64,000 bases of DNA from JAVBSX01 sp031549565 (GTDB lineage Bacteria; Planctomycetota; Planctomycetia; Pirellulales; Thermoguttaceae), in assembly GCA_031549565.1 (NCBI GenBank), contig JAVBPO010000005.1:1-64000 (forward strand), given 5' to 3'. The position numbers were made by a program, and so were the translations under genes. Every line of letters starts with the position of its first letter. Position 1 is the stretch's first letter. Shown piece after piece: positions 44,190 to 53,944 of the stretch. The notes beneath the pieces are model-generated. The model was given only the letters and a program-made list of their open reading frames with translations, was not told where the DNA came from and ran no database searches.

Positions 44190-46640
44190 TTAATAGATCG
44201 CGACTTCTTCGGTCGGGATCCAGCCGGTTTCGCCGCCGGGGAATTCGGCGCGGATCCATTGGCCCCGTTTGTCGCGAACCGTGAATTCCGTACGCTGGAG
44301 GACCGGGTCGGTGAACGCCGGTTCGTATTGCGTTGAATTTCCCTTGCGCGGAATCGTCTGTTCGGCGATCACGACGCCGTATTCGGTACGGTCGAACCGA
44401 TGCCAATCGTACGCGGCGGAGGCAATCGCAAGCAGCATCAACGCGACGAAAATCCAGGCGATTTTCGTGAGCGATTTTTCCCGACGAAACAGGGCGAGTA
44501 TCGCGACCGCGAACGCGAGCAGGGAGATGAAAAACGCCAAGTGAAGCTTCAGCGGATAGGAAACCGAATTCTGCCAAAACAAAAGAGCCGGAAGAACGCC
44601 GTTTTTTTCCGCGGGGCTGATTGAAATCGCAACCGTTTTCAAATTCGCCAAAAGGTAAGGATCACGCGGCCAATACCGCTGCGCTTTTCGATACGAAAGA
44701 ATCGCCAAAGACGGTTCACCGGCCCGACTCCAAGCGTTCCCCTGGTTGTATAAAATCGCCCCGGATTCGATCCCCCGGTCGATTAATCCCTGGTACATCG
44801 CCGCAACGCGGCGGAATTCGTTTTGGGCTTCCCGTTTCGCGATCGTGGTCTCCTCCGCGAGCGGTTGGACGACTTGTCCCGGTTGGGGAACGGACAGTTC
44901 CACCGCTTTTTCAAACGCGAGCGTTGCTTCCTGGAAATCGTTTTCCGGATCGAACGTCGCACCGCACCCCGGGAGCGAGAGGAGAACGAACAACATTGAA
45001 AGAGCGGTTGGGATCGTTCCGGTCCGGAAAGAAACGGTGTCTTCTCGTTTCAGGGGGGGAAGTGCGGCGATCAAATCTTCCAGTATCTCCGAGCCGCGTT
45101 CGACCGATTTTGCGGCCTTTTGCGGAGCGAGCGAACCGAACCGGATCGCGTCGAGATGGTCGAACAGGTCGCCGAGCTCTTCGATTTGCGTTTCATGGAG
45201 ATTCCATTTGCGGACGATTTCAACCGCTTCGTCCGGCGTGATCCCCCGGGCTGTTCCGTGGGAAACTTCGGCAATGAAATCGACCAGAATATTTCGGATC
45301 TGAACGCAAGCCTGGTGCGGTTTATCGTCGTCCAAGAGCTCCTGGAGTCCGGCCATCCGCTCCCGAGCCAAAGCGATCGCCGCCAATCTCGGCCGTTCCG
45401 GGTCGTACGGCCGCCGGATTCTCGCGAAAAAGAGCGCGATTGCGAGGAGACAATATATGCCCCAAAGAACCGACAGTACGGTCAAGTAGAAGCCCGGCGT
45501 GGTTCGTTGATTTTTCGCCCCGTCAAGGTCGGTAAAGTTCCCAAAAATTCCACTCTCGGTCAGTATCGGCTCGTTTCGCTTGGGCTTGAGCGGATTTCGG
45601 CCCGAGGTGAAAGAGGATTGATCGACCTGCTCCACCGGTTGAATCGTGAGCGTGATCGGCGAGCTTTTCAGTTCGGTGAACCGTTCCTGTTGGACGTTGA
45701 AATAGGATACGACCAGCTCCGGAAAGACGATAAGTCCGCTTTTGTTTGGGCGAATCGTGTAAGTGTAGCGATAAATGTCGTCGAAAACGTCTTCCGTCGC
45801 AGGGTAGGTTTTGAAATTTTCGGCAACCAGCACGTTTTCCGAAAGGTCCGGCGCCTTGGAATGCACGATGGAGCCGATTCCATGAAACAAGATCGTCAAG
45901 GTTAACGGCTCGCCGACTTTGGCTGTCTTCGGAGTGATATCGACTTCCCAATCGAACACGCCGAACAGTCCGACATCGTTTTCCGGGCGATTTTCCCGGG
46001 GAACGTCCAGAACCGTCAGTTGCACAGGCTCGCTTTTGACGGAGACGTTGAACGGCTGTGTAACCGGTTTCCCGTTGGAATCGGCGGTCGTACCGAGTAC
46101 GATTCCCAAAAACCTGGCCGGCGGAAATGTATACTCGCCGGGAGCCGTCGGGATGTAGCGCCGTTGGACCGTATATTTCCAGTACTGCCGTTCCGTCCCA
46201 TCCGCGGCTTTTCGCTGCACCCTTTCCGGGTAGGGGTAATACAAATTGCTGCTGAAATCCGTGCGTCTCTTCAGGCCGAAAATCGCGAAACCGTATTGCT
46301 TTTGCGGCAATGTTTCGATCCAGAGTTCGTGAGACTCCAGCGGACGCAGCTCGGACGGGAGCTCCTGCTCATGAGCCCACGAGAGAAAAAGGACGGGAAA
46401 ACGTTCTTTCTGATGAAGTACCGCGCGGATGAACGGATCCAAAGCGGATGTGTTGTCCGGGGCTTCCTCGACATAAAGATCGACGCTCAGGTCAACTGGC
46501 TGCTGCGGATAAGTCCGATCGGTACTGATCCGCTGCTCGAGGATCACGGGCAAAACATCTTCGACCTCGGCCGCGCTCCCTTTGAAAGCTCCGGCGAGCG
46601 AGAGAAAAACGAGGAGAATAATCGTCTTTGCACGGGACAC
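44190..46640 (-). CDS. BatD-BatE fusion with TPR and SH3 domains
   Basis: An 816-residue protein. The signal peptide is followed by a BatD-type beta-rich domain (about 30-370, oxygen tolerance family) and a transmembrane helix at 384-406. Then come a soluble helical part, an internal lipobox-like LLSLPGC (Cys559), a TPR region (610-670), two transmembrane helices (about 700-743) and a C-terminal SH3-like domain (755-816, TGWIPTEEV). BatD and BatE are separate genes in most Bat operons, so this is a fusion. Partner MoxR is 41 kb away; no VWA protein is nearby. Confidence 0.82.
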   Translation of the reverse strand: MSRAKTIILLVFLSLAGAFKGSAAEVEDVLPVILEQRISTDRTYPQQPVDLSVDLYVEEAPDNTSALDPFIRAVLHQKERFPVLFLSWAHEQELPSELRPLESHELWIETLPQKQYGFAIFGLKRRTDFSSNLYYPYPERVQRKAADGTERQYWKYTVQRRYIPTAPGEYTFPPARFLGIVLGTTADSNGKPVTQPFNVSVKSEPVQLTVLDVPRENRPENDVGLFGVFDWEVDITPKTAKVGEPLTLTILFHGIGSIVHSKAPDLSENVLVAENFKTYPATEDVFDDIYRYTYTIRPNKSGLIVFPELVVSYFNVQQERFTELKSSPITLTIQPVEQVDQSSFTSGRNPLKPKRNEPILTESGIFGNFTDLDGAKNQRTTPGFYLTVLSVLWGIYCLLAIALFFARIRRPYDPERPRLAAIALARERMAGLQELLDDDKPHQACVQIRNILVDFIAEVSHGTARGITPDEAVEIVRKWNLHETQIEELGDLFDHLDAIRFGSLAPQKAAKSVERGSEILEDLIAALPPLKREDTVSFRTGTIPTALSMLFVLLSLPGCGATFDPENDFQEATLAFEKAVELSVPQPGQVVQPLAEETTIAKREAQNEFRRVAAMYQGLIDRGIESGAILYNQGNAWSRAGEPSLAILSYRKAQRYWPRDPYLLANLKTVAISISPAEKNGVLPALLFWQNSVSYPLKLHLAFFISLLAFAVAILALFRREKSLTKIAWIFVALMLLAIASAAYDWHRFDRTEYGVVIAEQTIPRKGNSTQYEPAFTDPVLQRTEFTVRDKRGQWIRAEFPGGETGWIPTEEVAIY

Positions 46641-46690
46641 TGTTCTATCGGATATCGATCCATGGGCGGGAGGCTCCGCCGCAAACGGGT

Positions 46691-47185
46691 TTAACCGCGT
46701 GTATCGATTTTGAAGAGCGGTTTTCCGAATTCGACGGGTTCGCCGTTGGCAACGAGAACGGCGAGGATCTTTCCGGTCATTTCCGCTTGAATTTCATTGA
46801 AAACTTTCATCGCTTCGAGGATGCAGACCGTTTTTTCCGGGTGCACGGAATCACCGACTTTCACGAACGGCGGCGACTGCGGATTGGCCGCGGTGTAAAA
46901 CGTCCCGACCATCGGGCTTTTGATGTAAGCGATATGCGACTCATCAACGGCAGCAACCGGAGGGGGCGTCTGAACGGGCGTCGCAGCAACCGGAGCGGCA
47001 TAGACCGGGCTCGGAGCGACGAGGGCTGCTTTGGAATCCTTTTTCATCTGGATTCGCATATCCCCTTGCATCAGGTCGATTTCGGTCAAATCGTTATCCT
47101 GCATCAATTCGACGAGCCGACGAATCCGCCGAACGTCGAACACGTCGTTTTTATCGCACTTTTCGCTTTTTTCTTTTTCAGCCAT
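46691..47185 (-). CDS. accB: Biotin carboxyl carrier protein of acetyl-CoA carboxylase
   Basis: A 164-residue BCCP. The biotinyl domain occupies the C-terminal 80 residues, with the biotin-accepting Lys127 in EAMKVFN. The N-terminal half has a Pro/Ala-rich hinge. It carries CO2 from biotin carboxylase to carboxyltransferase in fatty-acid synthesis. The usual partner accC is not adjacent; 50 bases separate it from the BatD gene downstream. Confidence 0.95.
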   Translation of the reverse strand: MAEKEKSEKCDKNDVFDVRRIRRLVELMQDNDLTEIDLMQGDMRIQMKKDSKAALVAPSPVYAAPVAATPVQTPPPVAAVDESHIAYIKSPMVGTFYTAANPQSPPFVKVGDSVHPEKTVCILEAMKVFNEIQAEMTGKILAVLVANGEPVEFGKPLFKIDTRG

Positions 47186-47225
47186 GCCCGGAGAAGTTGA
47201 TGACGGTTGATCTTTTCCCGATCGT

Positions 47226-47270
47226 CGCTATGTGACGAGGGGGATAAGAAGAGTGACGAGGGGGATAAGA
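47226..47270. repeat. Tandem duplication of a 21-bp unit
   Basis: Two direct copies of GTGACGAGGGGGATAAGAAG lie in tandem upstream of accB, in the gap to the histidine kinase. Period 21 is a multiple of 7, though no heptamer is obvious inside it. Confidence 0.6.
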
Positions 47271-47462
47271 AGAATAACTGTGTAATTATAACCGGTTTTC
47301 AGGATAAAAAAAAGAGAGACTGCTGGAAAAGGGTCGCTCGTTTCGCTTGCCGACAAAGTTTGACCGTACACTGACAAGAGGAAAAGCATCCATTAGAATG
47401 GCGTTTTGCGTTTTTCAGGGGGTTAACATCCCGTCCGAATTCACCATGATAGATACACTCCA

Positions 47463-48161
47463 ATGATTCCTGACGATCAACTCATGGATGCACTTGCGGA
47501 ATTCGCGGCGGGGGTGGGACATGAGATCAACAACCCGCTCGCGATCATCAGCGGGCACGTTCAGATGCTCCTGACGCGGACCGACGATCCGGAAACGCGA
47601 AGGTCTCTTGCCGTGATCGCGGCCCAAGTCAAGCGGGCTTACGAAATGATCGCCGATATCCGGTTGTTCGCGCGCCCCCCGAAACCGGAAAATCGAGAAT
47701 TCGATCTCTACGCGTTGATCGACGAGCTGGTTGAAAAGAAGATTCCGGAATTTTTGCCGTCGGGGATTTCGATTCATTGGAATCACGACGAGCCGGAACT
47801 GGTCATGGAATCCGACCCGGTACAAATTTCCGTCGCTCTCCTGGCCCTGGTCAGGAATTCTCTTGAATCGCTCGGCGAAAGCGGGTCCGTCGCTCTTGAA
47901 GTCTTTCGGACGAAATCAGACGGGCGGATCGAAATTTCCGTGACAGACGACGGGCCGGGGGTCCCGGAAGAAATCCGTTCGAGGATTTTCTCCCCTTTTT
48001 TCAGCGGGCGCCAAGCGGGACGCGGACTCGGTTTCGGTTTGCCCAAAGCCTGGAAGATCGCCAATCAATGCGGCGGTACGCTCCGATTCGAGCAGGATTC
48101 TGAAGGTAAAAATCGTTTTGTCCTGATGGTGGGGAGATGCCTGACGGCAGACGTCAGATAA
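47463..48161 (+). CDS. Short soluble histidine kinase without a sensor domain
   Basis: A 232-residue kinase with only the catalytic parts: an H-box GVGHEINNPLAIISG (His20) at the very N-terminus, an N-box (LALVRNSLES), G-boxes (DDGPGVPEE, GRGLGFGLP). No sensor, PAS or membrane segment is present, so it must be driven by a partner protein. No response regulator is nearby. It starts at ATG 47463. Confidence 0.87.
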   Translation: MIPDDQLMDALAEFAAGVGHEINNPLAIISGHVQMLLTRTDDPETRRSLAVIAAQVKRAYEMIADIRLFARPPKPENREFDLYALIDELVEKKIPEFLPSGISIHWNHDEPELVMESDPVQISVALLALVRNSLESLGESGSVALEVFRTKSDGRIEISVTDDGPGVPEEIRSRIFSPFFSGRQAGRGLGFGLPKAWKIANQCGGTLRFEQDSEGKNRFVLMVGRCLTADVR

Positions 48162-48176
48162 CGAAAATCTCCCATA

Positions 48177-48812
48177 TTACCACTTTTTTTCCCACTGCGC
48201 GATTTGGTCCCGGATTTCCTCGTGGGACGGGATCAGCCCGAGCCGCTGGTCCGTTTCGAACTCGTCTTCCAGTTCGCGGAGTTGTTCCCGAACCTCGACC
48301 ATCGCCGCTTCGGAAAGACGGTCCACGAACGTGATCCCTTTGAGGTGATCGGTTTCATGCTGGACGGCTCGGGCTAAAAAATCTTTCCAGGTAAACCTTT
48401 GCGGTTTGCCGTCGAGGGAAATCCCTTCCAGTTCGATTTGAGCGGCGCGAATCACCGGGGCGCGAATTTCCGGGAAACTCAGGCACCCTTCCTCGTCCTC
48501 TTCTTTTCCCTTTTTCTTCTGGATCACCGGATTGAGGAACACATATTCTTCCTCCTTGTTTTCCCGGTCGCCGGACGCGTTCATTACGAAAAACTGGAAC
48601 GGAATCCCGACCTGGTTCGCGGCCAGACCGACGCCGTCGGTTTCGTACATCAACTCGAACATCTCGTCGACGATCCGTTTCAGTTCCGCGTCGATTTTCA
48701 TAACCGGCTTGGACTTGTATTGCAGGATCGGGTGGGGATACTTTTTGATCGTCAGTTTATCCAAGGAACGCTCCAGTCCATCTGAAAGGAAGAAAAAGAG
48801 AGACCGCCCCAT
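48177..48812 (-). CDS. def: Peptide deformylase
   Basis: A 211-residue metalloenzyme that removes the N-formyl group from new proteins. All three motifs are present: GVGLAANQ (60-67), EGCLS (108-112, metal Cys) and HETDH (152-156, metal His). The N-terminal 20 residues before KLTIKKYPHPIL may be an over-long start. It is convergent with the kinase, fifteen bases apart. Confidence 0.94.
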   Translation of the reverse strand: MGRSLFFFLSDGLERSLDKLTIKKYPHPILQYKSKPVMKIDAELKRIVDEMFELMYETDGVGLAANQVGIPFQFFVMNASGDRENKEEEYVFLNPVIQKKKGKEEDEEGCLSFPEIRAPVIRAAQIELEGISLDGKPQRFTWKDFLARAVQHETDHLKGITFVDRLSEAAMVEVREQLRELEDEFETDQRLGLIPSHEEIRDQIAQWEKKW

Positions 48813-48842
48813 TCTATCCCGAAGGGGCTATTCGGCAAGCCG

Positions 48843-49682
48843 TTAAATCCAGAGAATCAATCGATCGTCGAACATGTCGGGAATCTGGCGTCGGACCGTT
48901 TGCTCGATTTCCCGCTCGTGATACCGGCTGCTGAAATGCGAGGCGATGATCAGTTGGTTGTTGAATTTCGCGCGGCGTTTTTTCAGGTCGTCCAAGTGCA
49001 TGTGTCCGAACTTTTGCAGCGCTTCCTGGCGATGTTCCGGCGCGACGAACGTCAATTCGGTAATCAGGACGTCCGCTTCGTACATGGACGGGTTCTCGTC
49101 CAGCCCACGACCGGTACTGTCGCCGAGGTAAGCAACGCGGGGCAATTTGATCTCGTAGGAAATTTCGACGCCGGAATTTTTCAAATCGCGGATTTCGTCA
49201 CCGGAAAGGGGAAGATATTCCGGCTTTAATTTTTTTCGACGTTCCCAAACGACATACCCGAGCGACGGCAACGAGTGGTAGGTTTTGCAGACCGTAACGA
49301 TCAGCTCCCGGGAAAGTTCGACGACATCCCCCGCTTTGAGCCCGACGAGATTGCACGGCAGTTTCCCACGATCCAACCGGGTATAAATACCGAGAAGCTG
49401 CCGAACCGTGTCGACCCCCTCTTCCGGGAGGTAAACGGTCGGCGGATCCATGAGCATCATCCGACGGCGGGCAACGTAGGCCGGCAGTGCGAGAAGGTGG
49501 TCCATGTGCGTATGGGAAATGAACCAGTTCGGTGTTCCCATGAACGACCACGGCTGCGCTCCGAGATCGAACCCGAGCTTGAATTCCGGGATTCGCCAAT
49601 ACGACTGCACGGCCGCGCGCGAAAACCCCTCGATCGTAAAATGTTGAAACGAAACGCTTTTATAAGTTTGGTCGGGGATCAA
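48843..49682 (-). CDS. RNase Z-like metallo-beta-lactamase-fold hydrolase
   Basis: About 279 residues. The metal site HTHMDH is intact, with further ligands in YLGDST and ASHFSSRYH. It resembles the tRNase Z/ElaC group, but the flexible arm is not clear, so a tRNA 3'-processing role is only likely. The ATG at 49841 is rejected because its first 26 codons read through a GC-rich palindromic repeat; TTG 49682 is the best remaining start. Confidence 0.75.
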   Translation of the reverse strand: MIPDQTYKSVSFQHFTIEGFSRAAVQSYWRIPEFKLGFDLGAQPWSFMGTPNWFISHTHMDHLLALPAYVARRRMMLMDPPTVYLPEEGVDTVRQLLGIYTRLDRGKLPCNLVGLKAGDVVELSRELIVTVCKTYHSLPSLGYVVWERRKKLKPEYLPLSGDEIRDLKNSGVEISYEIKLPRVAYLGDSTGRGLDENPSMYEADVLITELTFVAPEHRQEALQKFGHMHLDDLKKRRAKFNNQLIIASHFSSRYHEREIEQTVRRQIPDMFDDRLILWI

Positions 49683-49977
49683 GACGTCAAAGGAAAAAGA
49701 AGCGAGGAAAGGCGGAAAAAATTGAACCAAGAAGTTTACCACGGATCCGACCGCCAACAAGAGAATCCGCTCCCCCCGTTTAGCCCGAGCAGCGAAGCTG
49801 CCGGAGCCGCCACCCGAAAAAAACAATGATATCCGCAACACATTCCAAAATTCCCGAGGTTGACAAAGCGACGATATTCGTTTAGACTCCCGGAAATGGG
49901 TCGTTCGGGCCTTTACGGTCAGGGGCCGGAGGAACGCCGCTCACTCCGAGACAACGATTTCACCTCTTCCGACTTCG

Positions 49978-50382
49978 ATGGAAAAAACACTCGTTTTGCT
50001 GAAACCGGACGCCGTGGTCCGAAACGTCGTCGGCGAAATTCTTGCCCGATTCGAACGGAAAGGCTTGGCGATCGTCGCCCTGAAAATGCTGCTCATCACG
50101 CCGGAATTGGCCAAACGGCATTATGCGGAGCATGTTGCCCAACCGTTTTATCCGGATTTGGAGCGGTATATTACCAGCGGACGTTCCGTAGCGCTGATCT
50201 TGGAAGGGCCCGAAGCGATATCGGTCGTTCGGACTCTCGCCGGTCCGACCGACGGGAGCCTCGCGCCCCCCGGAACGATTCGCGGCGATTATAGTTTAAG
50301 TTATCGGCAAAACCTCGTCCACGCGTCCGACGGTCCGCAGTCCGCGATGCGGGAAATCGCGATTTTCTTTCCGGAATTATGA
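49978..50382 (+). CDS. ndk: Nucleoside diphosphate kinase
   Basis: A 134-residue enzyme that moves phosphate between nucleoside triphosphates and diphosphates. The phospho-accepting His115 is in NLVHASD, and the N-terminal TLVLLKPDAV is canonical. Its stop overlaps the hisS start as ATGA, so the two are translated together. Confidence 0.96.
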   Translation: MEKTLVLLKPDAVVRNVVGEILARFERKGLAIVALKMLLITPELAKRHYAEHVAQPFYPDLERYITSGRSVALILEGPEAISVVRTLAGPTDGSLAPPGTIRGDYSLSYRQNLVHASDGPQSAMREIAIFFPEL

Positions 50383-51704
50383 TAACACCACGTACACTCA
50401 AAGGATTTCGCGACGACCTTCCGGAAACGATGATGCTCCGGGAAAAAATCATCGACGCCGTCCGCGACGTTTTTCGTTCGTTCGGGTTTTGCCCGATCGA
50501 TACGCCCGCTTTGGAATACCTGGAAATTCTCTCCGGCAAAGGGAGCGAAGAAACGGACAAGCAGCTTTACAAGTTCACCGATCACGGCGGGCGACAGGTC
50601 GGGCTGCGTTTCGATTTGACCGTTCCGCTGGCCCGGTTCACGGCGGAGCATATCGGGGAACTCGGAACGCCGTTCAAGCGGTATCACATCGCGAAAGTTT
50701 GGCGCGGCGAAAACACGCAGTCGGGGCGGTATCGCGAATTCATGCAGTGCGATTTCGATACGATCGGAACCGATTCGATCGCGTCGGACATCGAAACCGG
50801 GCTCGTGATGTACGAGATTCTTCGGAAAATCGTCGGACCCGATTTCAAAATTCGGATCAACAATCGAAAAGTCCTCAGCGGACTGCTTGAAAAACTTGGC
50901 CTGGCGGACAAGGCGACCGCGATGCTTCGCTGCCTGGACAAACTCGGCAAGATCGGACGTGAGAAAGTCGCCGCGGAGATGGTCCAATTCGCCGGCGCGA
51001 CGCCGACGCAAGCCGACGGCGTCCTGAAACTAGCCGAATTGACCGGCTCGAACGAGGAAATCCTGGATTCGCTCAAGCCGATGCTTGCCGGTAATGCGAC
51101 GGGAGAAGACGGGATCGGAAAATTGAACACGTTTCTTTCCGCCGTCGCGGCGGCGGGTGTTCCGAACGACCGGATCGTCTTGGACGTGTCCATCGCCCGC
51201 GGCTTGGATTATTATACGGGAACGATTTACGAAACGTTTTTGGACGACCTGCCGCAGATCGGGAGCGTGTGCAGCGGCGGGCGATACGATAATCTCGCGG
51301 AGCTTTATACGAAACAGAAACTGCCCGGCGTCGGGGCGTCGCTCGGATTGGATCGGCTCCTGGCCGCTTTGGAGCAACTCGGCCGGTTGGAAAAATCGCA
51401 ATCGCCGGTCGACGTTTTCCTCCCTTATTTCGTGGAATCACGGCTCGGCGATTACCTGAAGCTGGCCGCGACGCTGCGGGAAAACGGGATCGGGGTCGAA
51501 TTTTATCCGGAACCGAAAAAACTCGGACAGCAGCTCAAATACGCCGACAAAAAAGGATTCCGGTACGCGATCATCATCGGCGAAGACGAGTTCGCTCAAA
51601 ACGTTTGTCAATTCAAGAACCTCAAATCCGCTTCGGCCAAAGAAGTGGCGTTATGCGATTTGCCGAATGAGATTAAACAGGTGGATTTTTCAGCCCGGGG
51701 CTAA
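50379..51704 (+). CDS. hisS: Histidyl-tRNA synthetase
   Basis: A 441-residue class II synthetase that charges tRNA-His. Motif 1 follows the GFRDDLPE start; motif 2 lies in FRYHIAK...VWRGENTQSGRYREF (split by two residues here), and the HisA-type signature is GLDYYTGTIYE. The C-terminal anticodon-binding domain is complete. It overlaps ndk by four bases. Confidence 0.96.
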   Translation: MITPRTLKGFRDDLPETMMLREKIIDAVRDVFRSFGFCPIDTPALEYLEILSGKGSEETDKQLYKFTDHGGRQVGLRFDLTVPLARFTAEHIGELGTPFKRYHIAKVWRGENTQSGRYREFMQCDFDTIGTDSIASDIETGLVMYEILRKIVGPDFKIRINNRKVLSGLLEKLGLADKATAMLRCLDKLGKIGREKVAAEMVQFAGATPTQADGVLKLAELTGSNEEILDSLKPMLAGNATGEDGIGKLNTFLSAVAAAGVPNDRIVLDVSIARGLDYYTGTIYETFLDDLPQIGSVCSGGRYDNLAELYTKQKLPGVGASLGLDRLLAALEQLGRLEKSQSPVDVFLPYFVESRLGDYLKLAATLRENGIGVEFYPEPKKLGQQLKYADKKGFRYAIIIGEDEFAQNVCQFKNLKSASAKEVALCDLPNEIKQVDFSARG

Positions 51705-51719
51705 CGGAGAACAAAAAAA

Positions 51720-52253
51720 ATGACAAATAATTTTCACGACTTGGCCGCGTGCCGGCATTCTGTTCGCAAATTCAGCGGCCAACCGATCGAGAAGGAAAAG
51801 CTCGACCGGATCCTCGAAGCGGGCCGAATTGCGCCGACCGCGTGCAACTACCAGCCGCAACGGATCCTCGTGCTCCAAAGCGAACAGGCCCGTACTAAAC
51901 TGAAAGAATGCACGGCCTACCATTTCGACGCTCCGGTCGTCCTGCTTGTCTGTTATGATAAAACGAAAAGCTGGAAACGGAGCTTCGACGGCGACGACAG
52001 CGGAACGGTCGACGCGAGCATCGTAACGACGCAGATGATGTTGCAAGCGTCCGAGCTCGGAATCGGCTCGACTTGGGTGGGGTTTTTCGACCCGCAAAAA
52101 ATCCGCGGCGTGTTCAAACTGCCGAGCGATTACGTTCCGGTCGCCTTGCTGCCGCTTGGGTATCCGGCTGAAGATTCCCAACCGAGTCCCATGCACGCCA
52201 AACGGGAGCCGGTTGAAAATACGGTCTTCTACAACGCCTTTGCGGCAAAGTGA
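51720..52253 (+). CDS. Nitroreductase-family FMN protein
   Basis: A 177-residue nitroreductase-like flavoprotein, with the FMN-binding CRHSVRKFSGQPI segment and GRIAPTACNYQP at the N-terminus, and GIGSTWVGFF near the centre. It may reduce nitro-compounds or quinones, or act in nucleotide or vitamin metabolism. It follows hisS by 15 bases and may be co-transcribed. Confidence 0.87.
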   Translation: MTNNFHDLAACRHSVRKFSGQPIEKEKLDRILEAGRIAPTACNYQPQRILVLQSEQARTKLKECTAYHFDAPVVLLVCYDKTKSWKRSFDGDDSGTVDASIVTTQMMLQASELGIGSTWVGFFDPQKIRGVFKLPSDYVPVALLPLGYPAEDSQPSPMHAKREPVENTVFYNAFAAK

Positions 52254-52308
52254 GAATCGCTCAAACGGCGAGTGAATGTCCTTTGAACGATTCTCATTTG
52301 ACTCTCCG

Positions 52309-53610
52309 TCAGTCTCCAACATTTCCTTGAATCGCGATCGATTTCGATTCGGACTGGTTTACGATTTGGACCGGTCCTTTGAAAACGTTTTCGGAAACGA
52401 CCGCTTTTTTCACGTCTTTGCCGAGCAGGATGTGCGGGCGGTTGTCTTGGAAATCGCAACCGCGAACCAGGACCGTGCCGTCGAGCAATTTCAACGCCGA
52501 GTCGTCGGTCCGGTCTTTTCCTTGTCCGTTTTCTTTGTCTTTATAGGCCCACTGGACGAACGTGCAGTCGCCGAAACCGACGGTTCCCTTTCCTTCGACG
52601 ACGGCGATCTGTCGGCAGGGCCCCCAGAAAGCGCAGTTGGAAAACCGCACGGCTCCCTGGTTGGTCGGCGAGACGCGAATCATCGTCGGATCCGGGCCGT
52701 GGAACGAGACGAATTCGCCGTTGGTAATCAGCAGACCCATCGGGGCGCATTGATCGACGACCAGTGCGGTATAGCAATCGTCGGCGCCGATTCCGAGGAA
52801 GTTTCCGTTGCACACACCCGCTTCCGATTGCATAAAACGGTACCCGACCTTGTATCCGAAACAGAACGTGTTGTGAACGTACTGCCAATCGGTTCGGGCG
52901 AACACAAACGCTTCGCCGTTGTTCATCTGCCAATCGAACAGTTTCGGTTTCATGCTCCACCACGGATTGAAATGGACGTTTTCGATCCGTCCGATATCGT
53001 AAATCGAATCGACGTAAACGCCGAGCCGGATCGGTTGGCCGCTGATGTTGCGGATCAAATGCCGTTCGTTCTTCGAAGCGTCGATTCCCTTGTACGGGTT
53101 GAGCAGTTCGCATTCGAGAATCGCCGGATTTTTGTCCCGCATCGCGACGGCCCACGGATACGGCGTCGGAACATCGTCCGTTTTCTGCTCGGGATAGTAG
53201 AGACAGACACCTTTGAGCGTACAGTTCGTGGTCAATGTGATGAACGGATCGGCGTCTTCTTTTCCGGCGTTTCCGTAAACGAGGAAGGTGGTACCGTCGT
53301 CGGTCGGTTTGACGCGGCCGCGGTCGCGGATTCCGTTGTGGGAGGGGACCGATTCCCAAACCCCTTTGAGCGTGACCCCTTGCGGAAAAACGAGCGAGCC
53401 GTCGAACCGATAATTTCCGCGCGGAGCGAACACGGTTTGCACGTCCGATTTCGCGGCGGCGTCGAGCGCTTTTTGGAACGCGGCCGTGTTGTCCGTTTGG
53501 GCGTCGCCGACCGCACCGAAATCGAGTACGTTCAGCGGGGCGCCTTGGTCCGCCGCCGCGACCGTAGTAAGCAGAAGCAATCCGAAAACGAGAAATGTTT
53601 GTCTTAGCAT
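52309..53610 (-). CDS. Secreted right-handed beta-helix (pectate-lyase-like) protein
   Basis: About 433 residues. A signal peptide (LVFGLLLLTTVAAAD) is followed by the opening of a Pectate_lyase_3 fold (LDFGAVGDAQTDNTAAFQKALDAA) and then parallel beta-helix coils rich in Asn and Gly. It is probably a polysaccharide lyase or glycosidase outside the cell. ATG 53610 is the start; the 137 upstream residues of the longer frame come from the hairpin repeat and lutB. Confidence 0.85.
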   Translation of the reverse strand: MLRQTFLVFGLLLLTTVAAADQGAPLNVLDFGAVGDAQTDNTAAFQKALDAAAKSDVQTVFAPRGNYRFDGSLVFPQGVTLKGVWESVPSHNGIRDRGRVKPTDDGTTFLVYGNAGKEDADPFITLTTNCTLKGVCLYYPEQKTDDVPTPYPWAVAMRDKNPAILECELLNPYKGIDASKNERHLIRNISGQPIRLGVYVDSIYDIGRIENVHFNPWWSMKPKLFDWQMNNGEAFVFARTDWQYVHNTFCFGYKVGYRFMQSEAGVCNGNFLGIGADDCYTALVVDQCAPMGLLITNGEFVSFHGPDPTMIRVSPTNQGAVRFSNCAFWGPCRQIAVVEGKGTVGFGDCTFVQWAYKDKENGQGKDRTDDSALKLLDGTVLVRGCDFQDNRPHILLGKDVKKAVVSENVFKGPVQIVNQSESKSIAIQGNVGD

Positions 53611-53697
53611 TGGTTTTGTTCGTGTTAAAGTAATGGAATGGTAAACGTGGACAGTTTTGAGACTGTAGTGGTTGCAAGTTTTCCGGGCCAATTTCGA

Positions 53698-53799
53698 ATC
53701 AGAGCCGCGCACGCAGTAAGCGGTATTGTGGCTTCGAAAATCCAAAACCGTCGCAATGCAGTCGACTCGAACGCCGCTTACTTCGTGCGCGGCTCTGAT
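53698..53799. repeat. Dispersed hairpin repeat, copy 2
   Basis: Arms match copy 1 (17160-17259) with one mismatch: left at about 53698-53722 and right at about 53773-53799. It lies in the gap between the beta-helix gene and lutB. Confidence 0.82.
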
Positions 53800-53944
53800 T
53801 CGAAGCCCGAAAAAACACACGCGTCCACTATACCAAATTTCTCGCCGGAATTCCAATTGGTGCTGCGGCCTTGTTTGTTTGGGGCTCATGGAATACAATT
53901 CCGGTTCGTATCGTTCCATTTCAATATCCCCATTCCTCACTACC

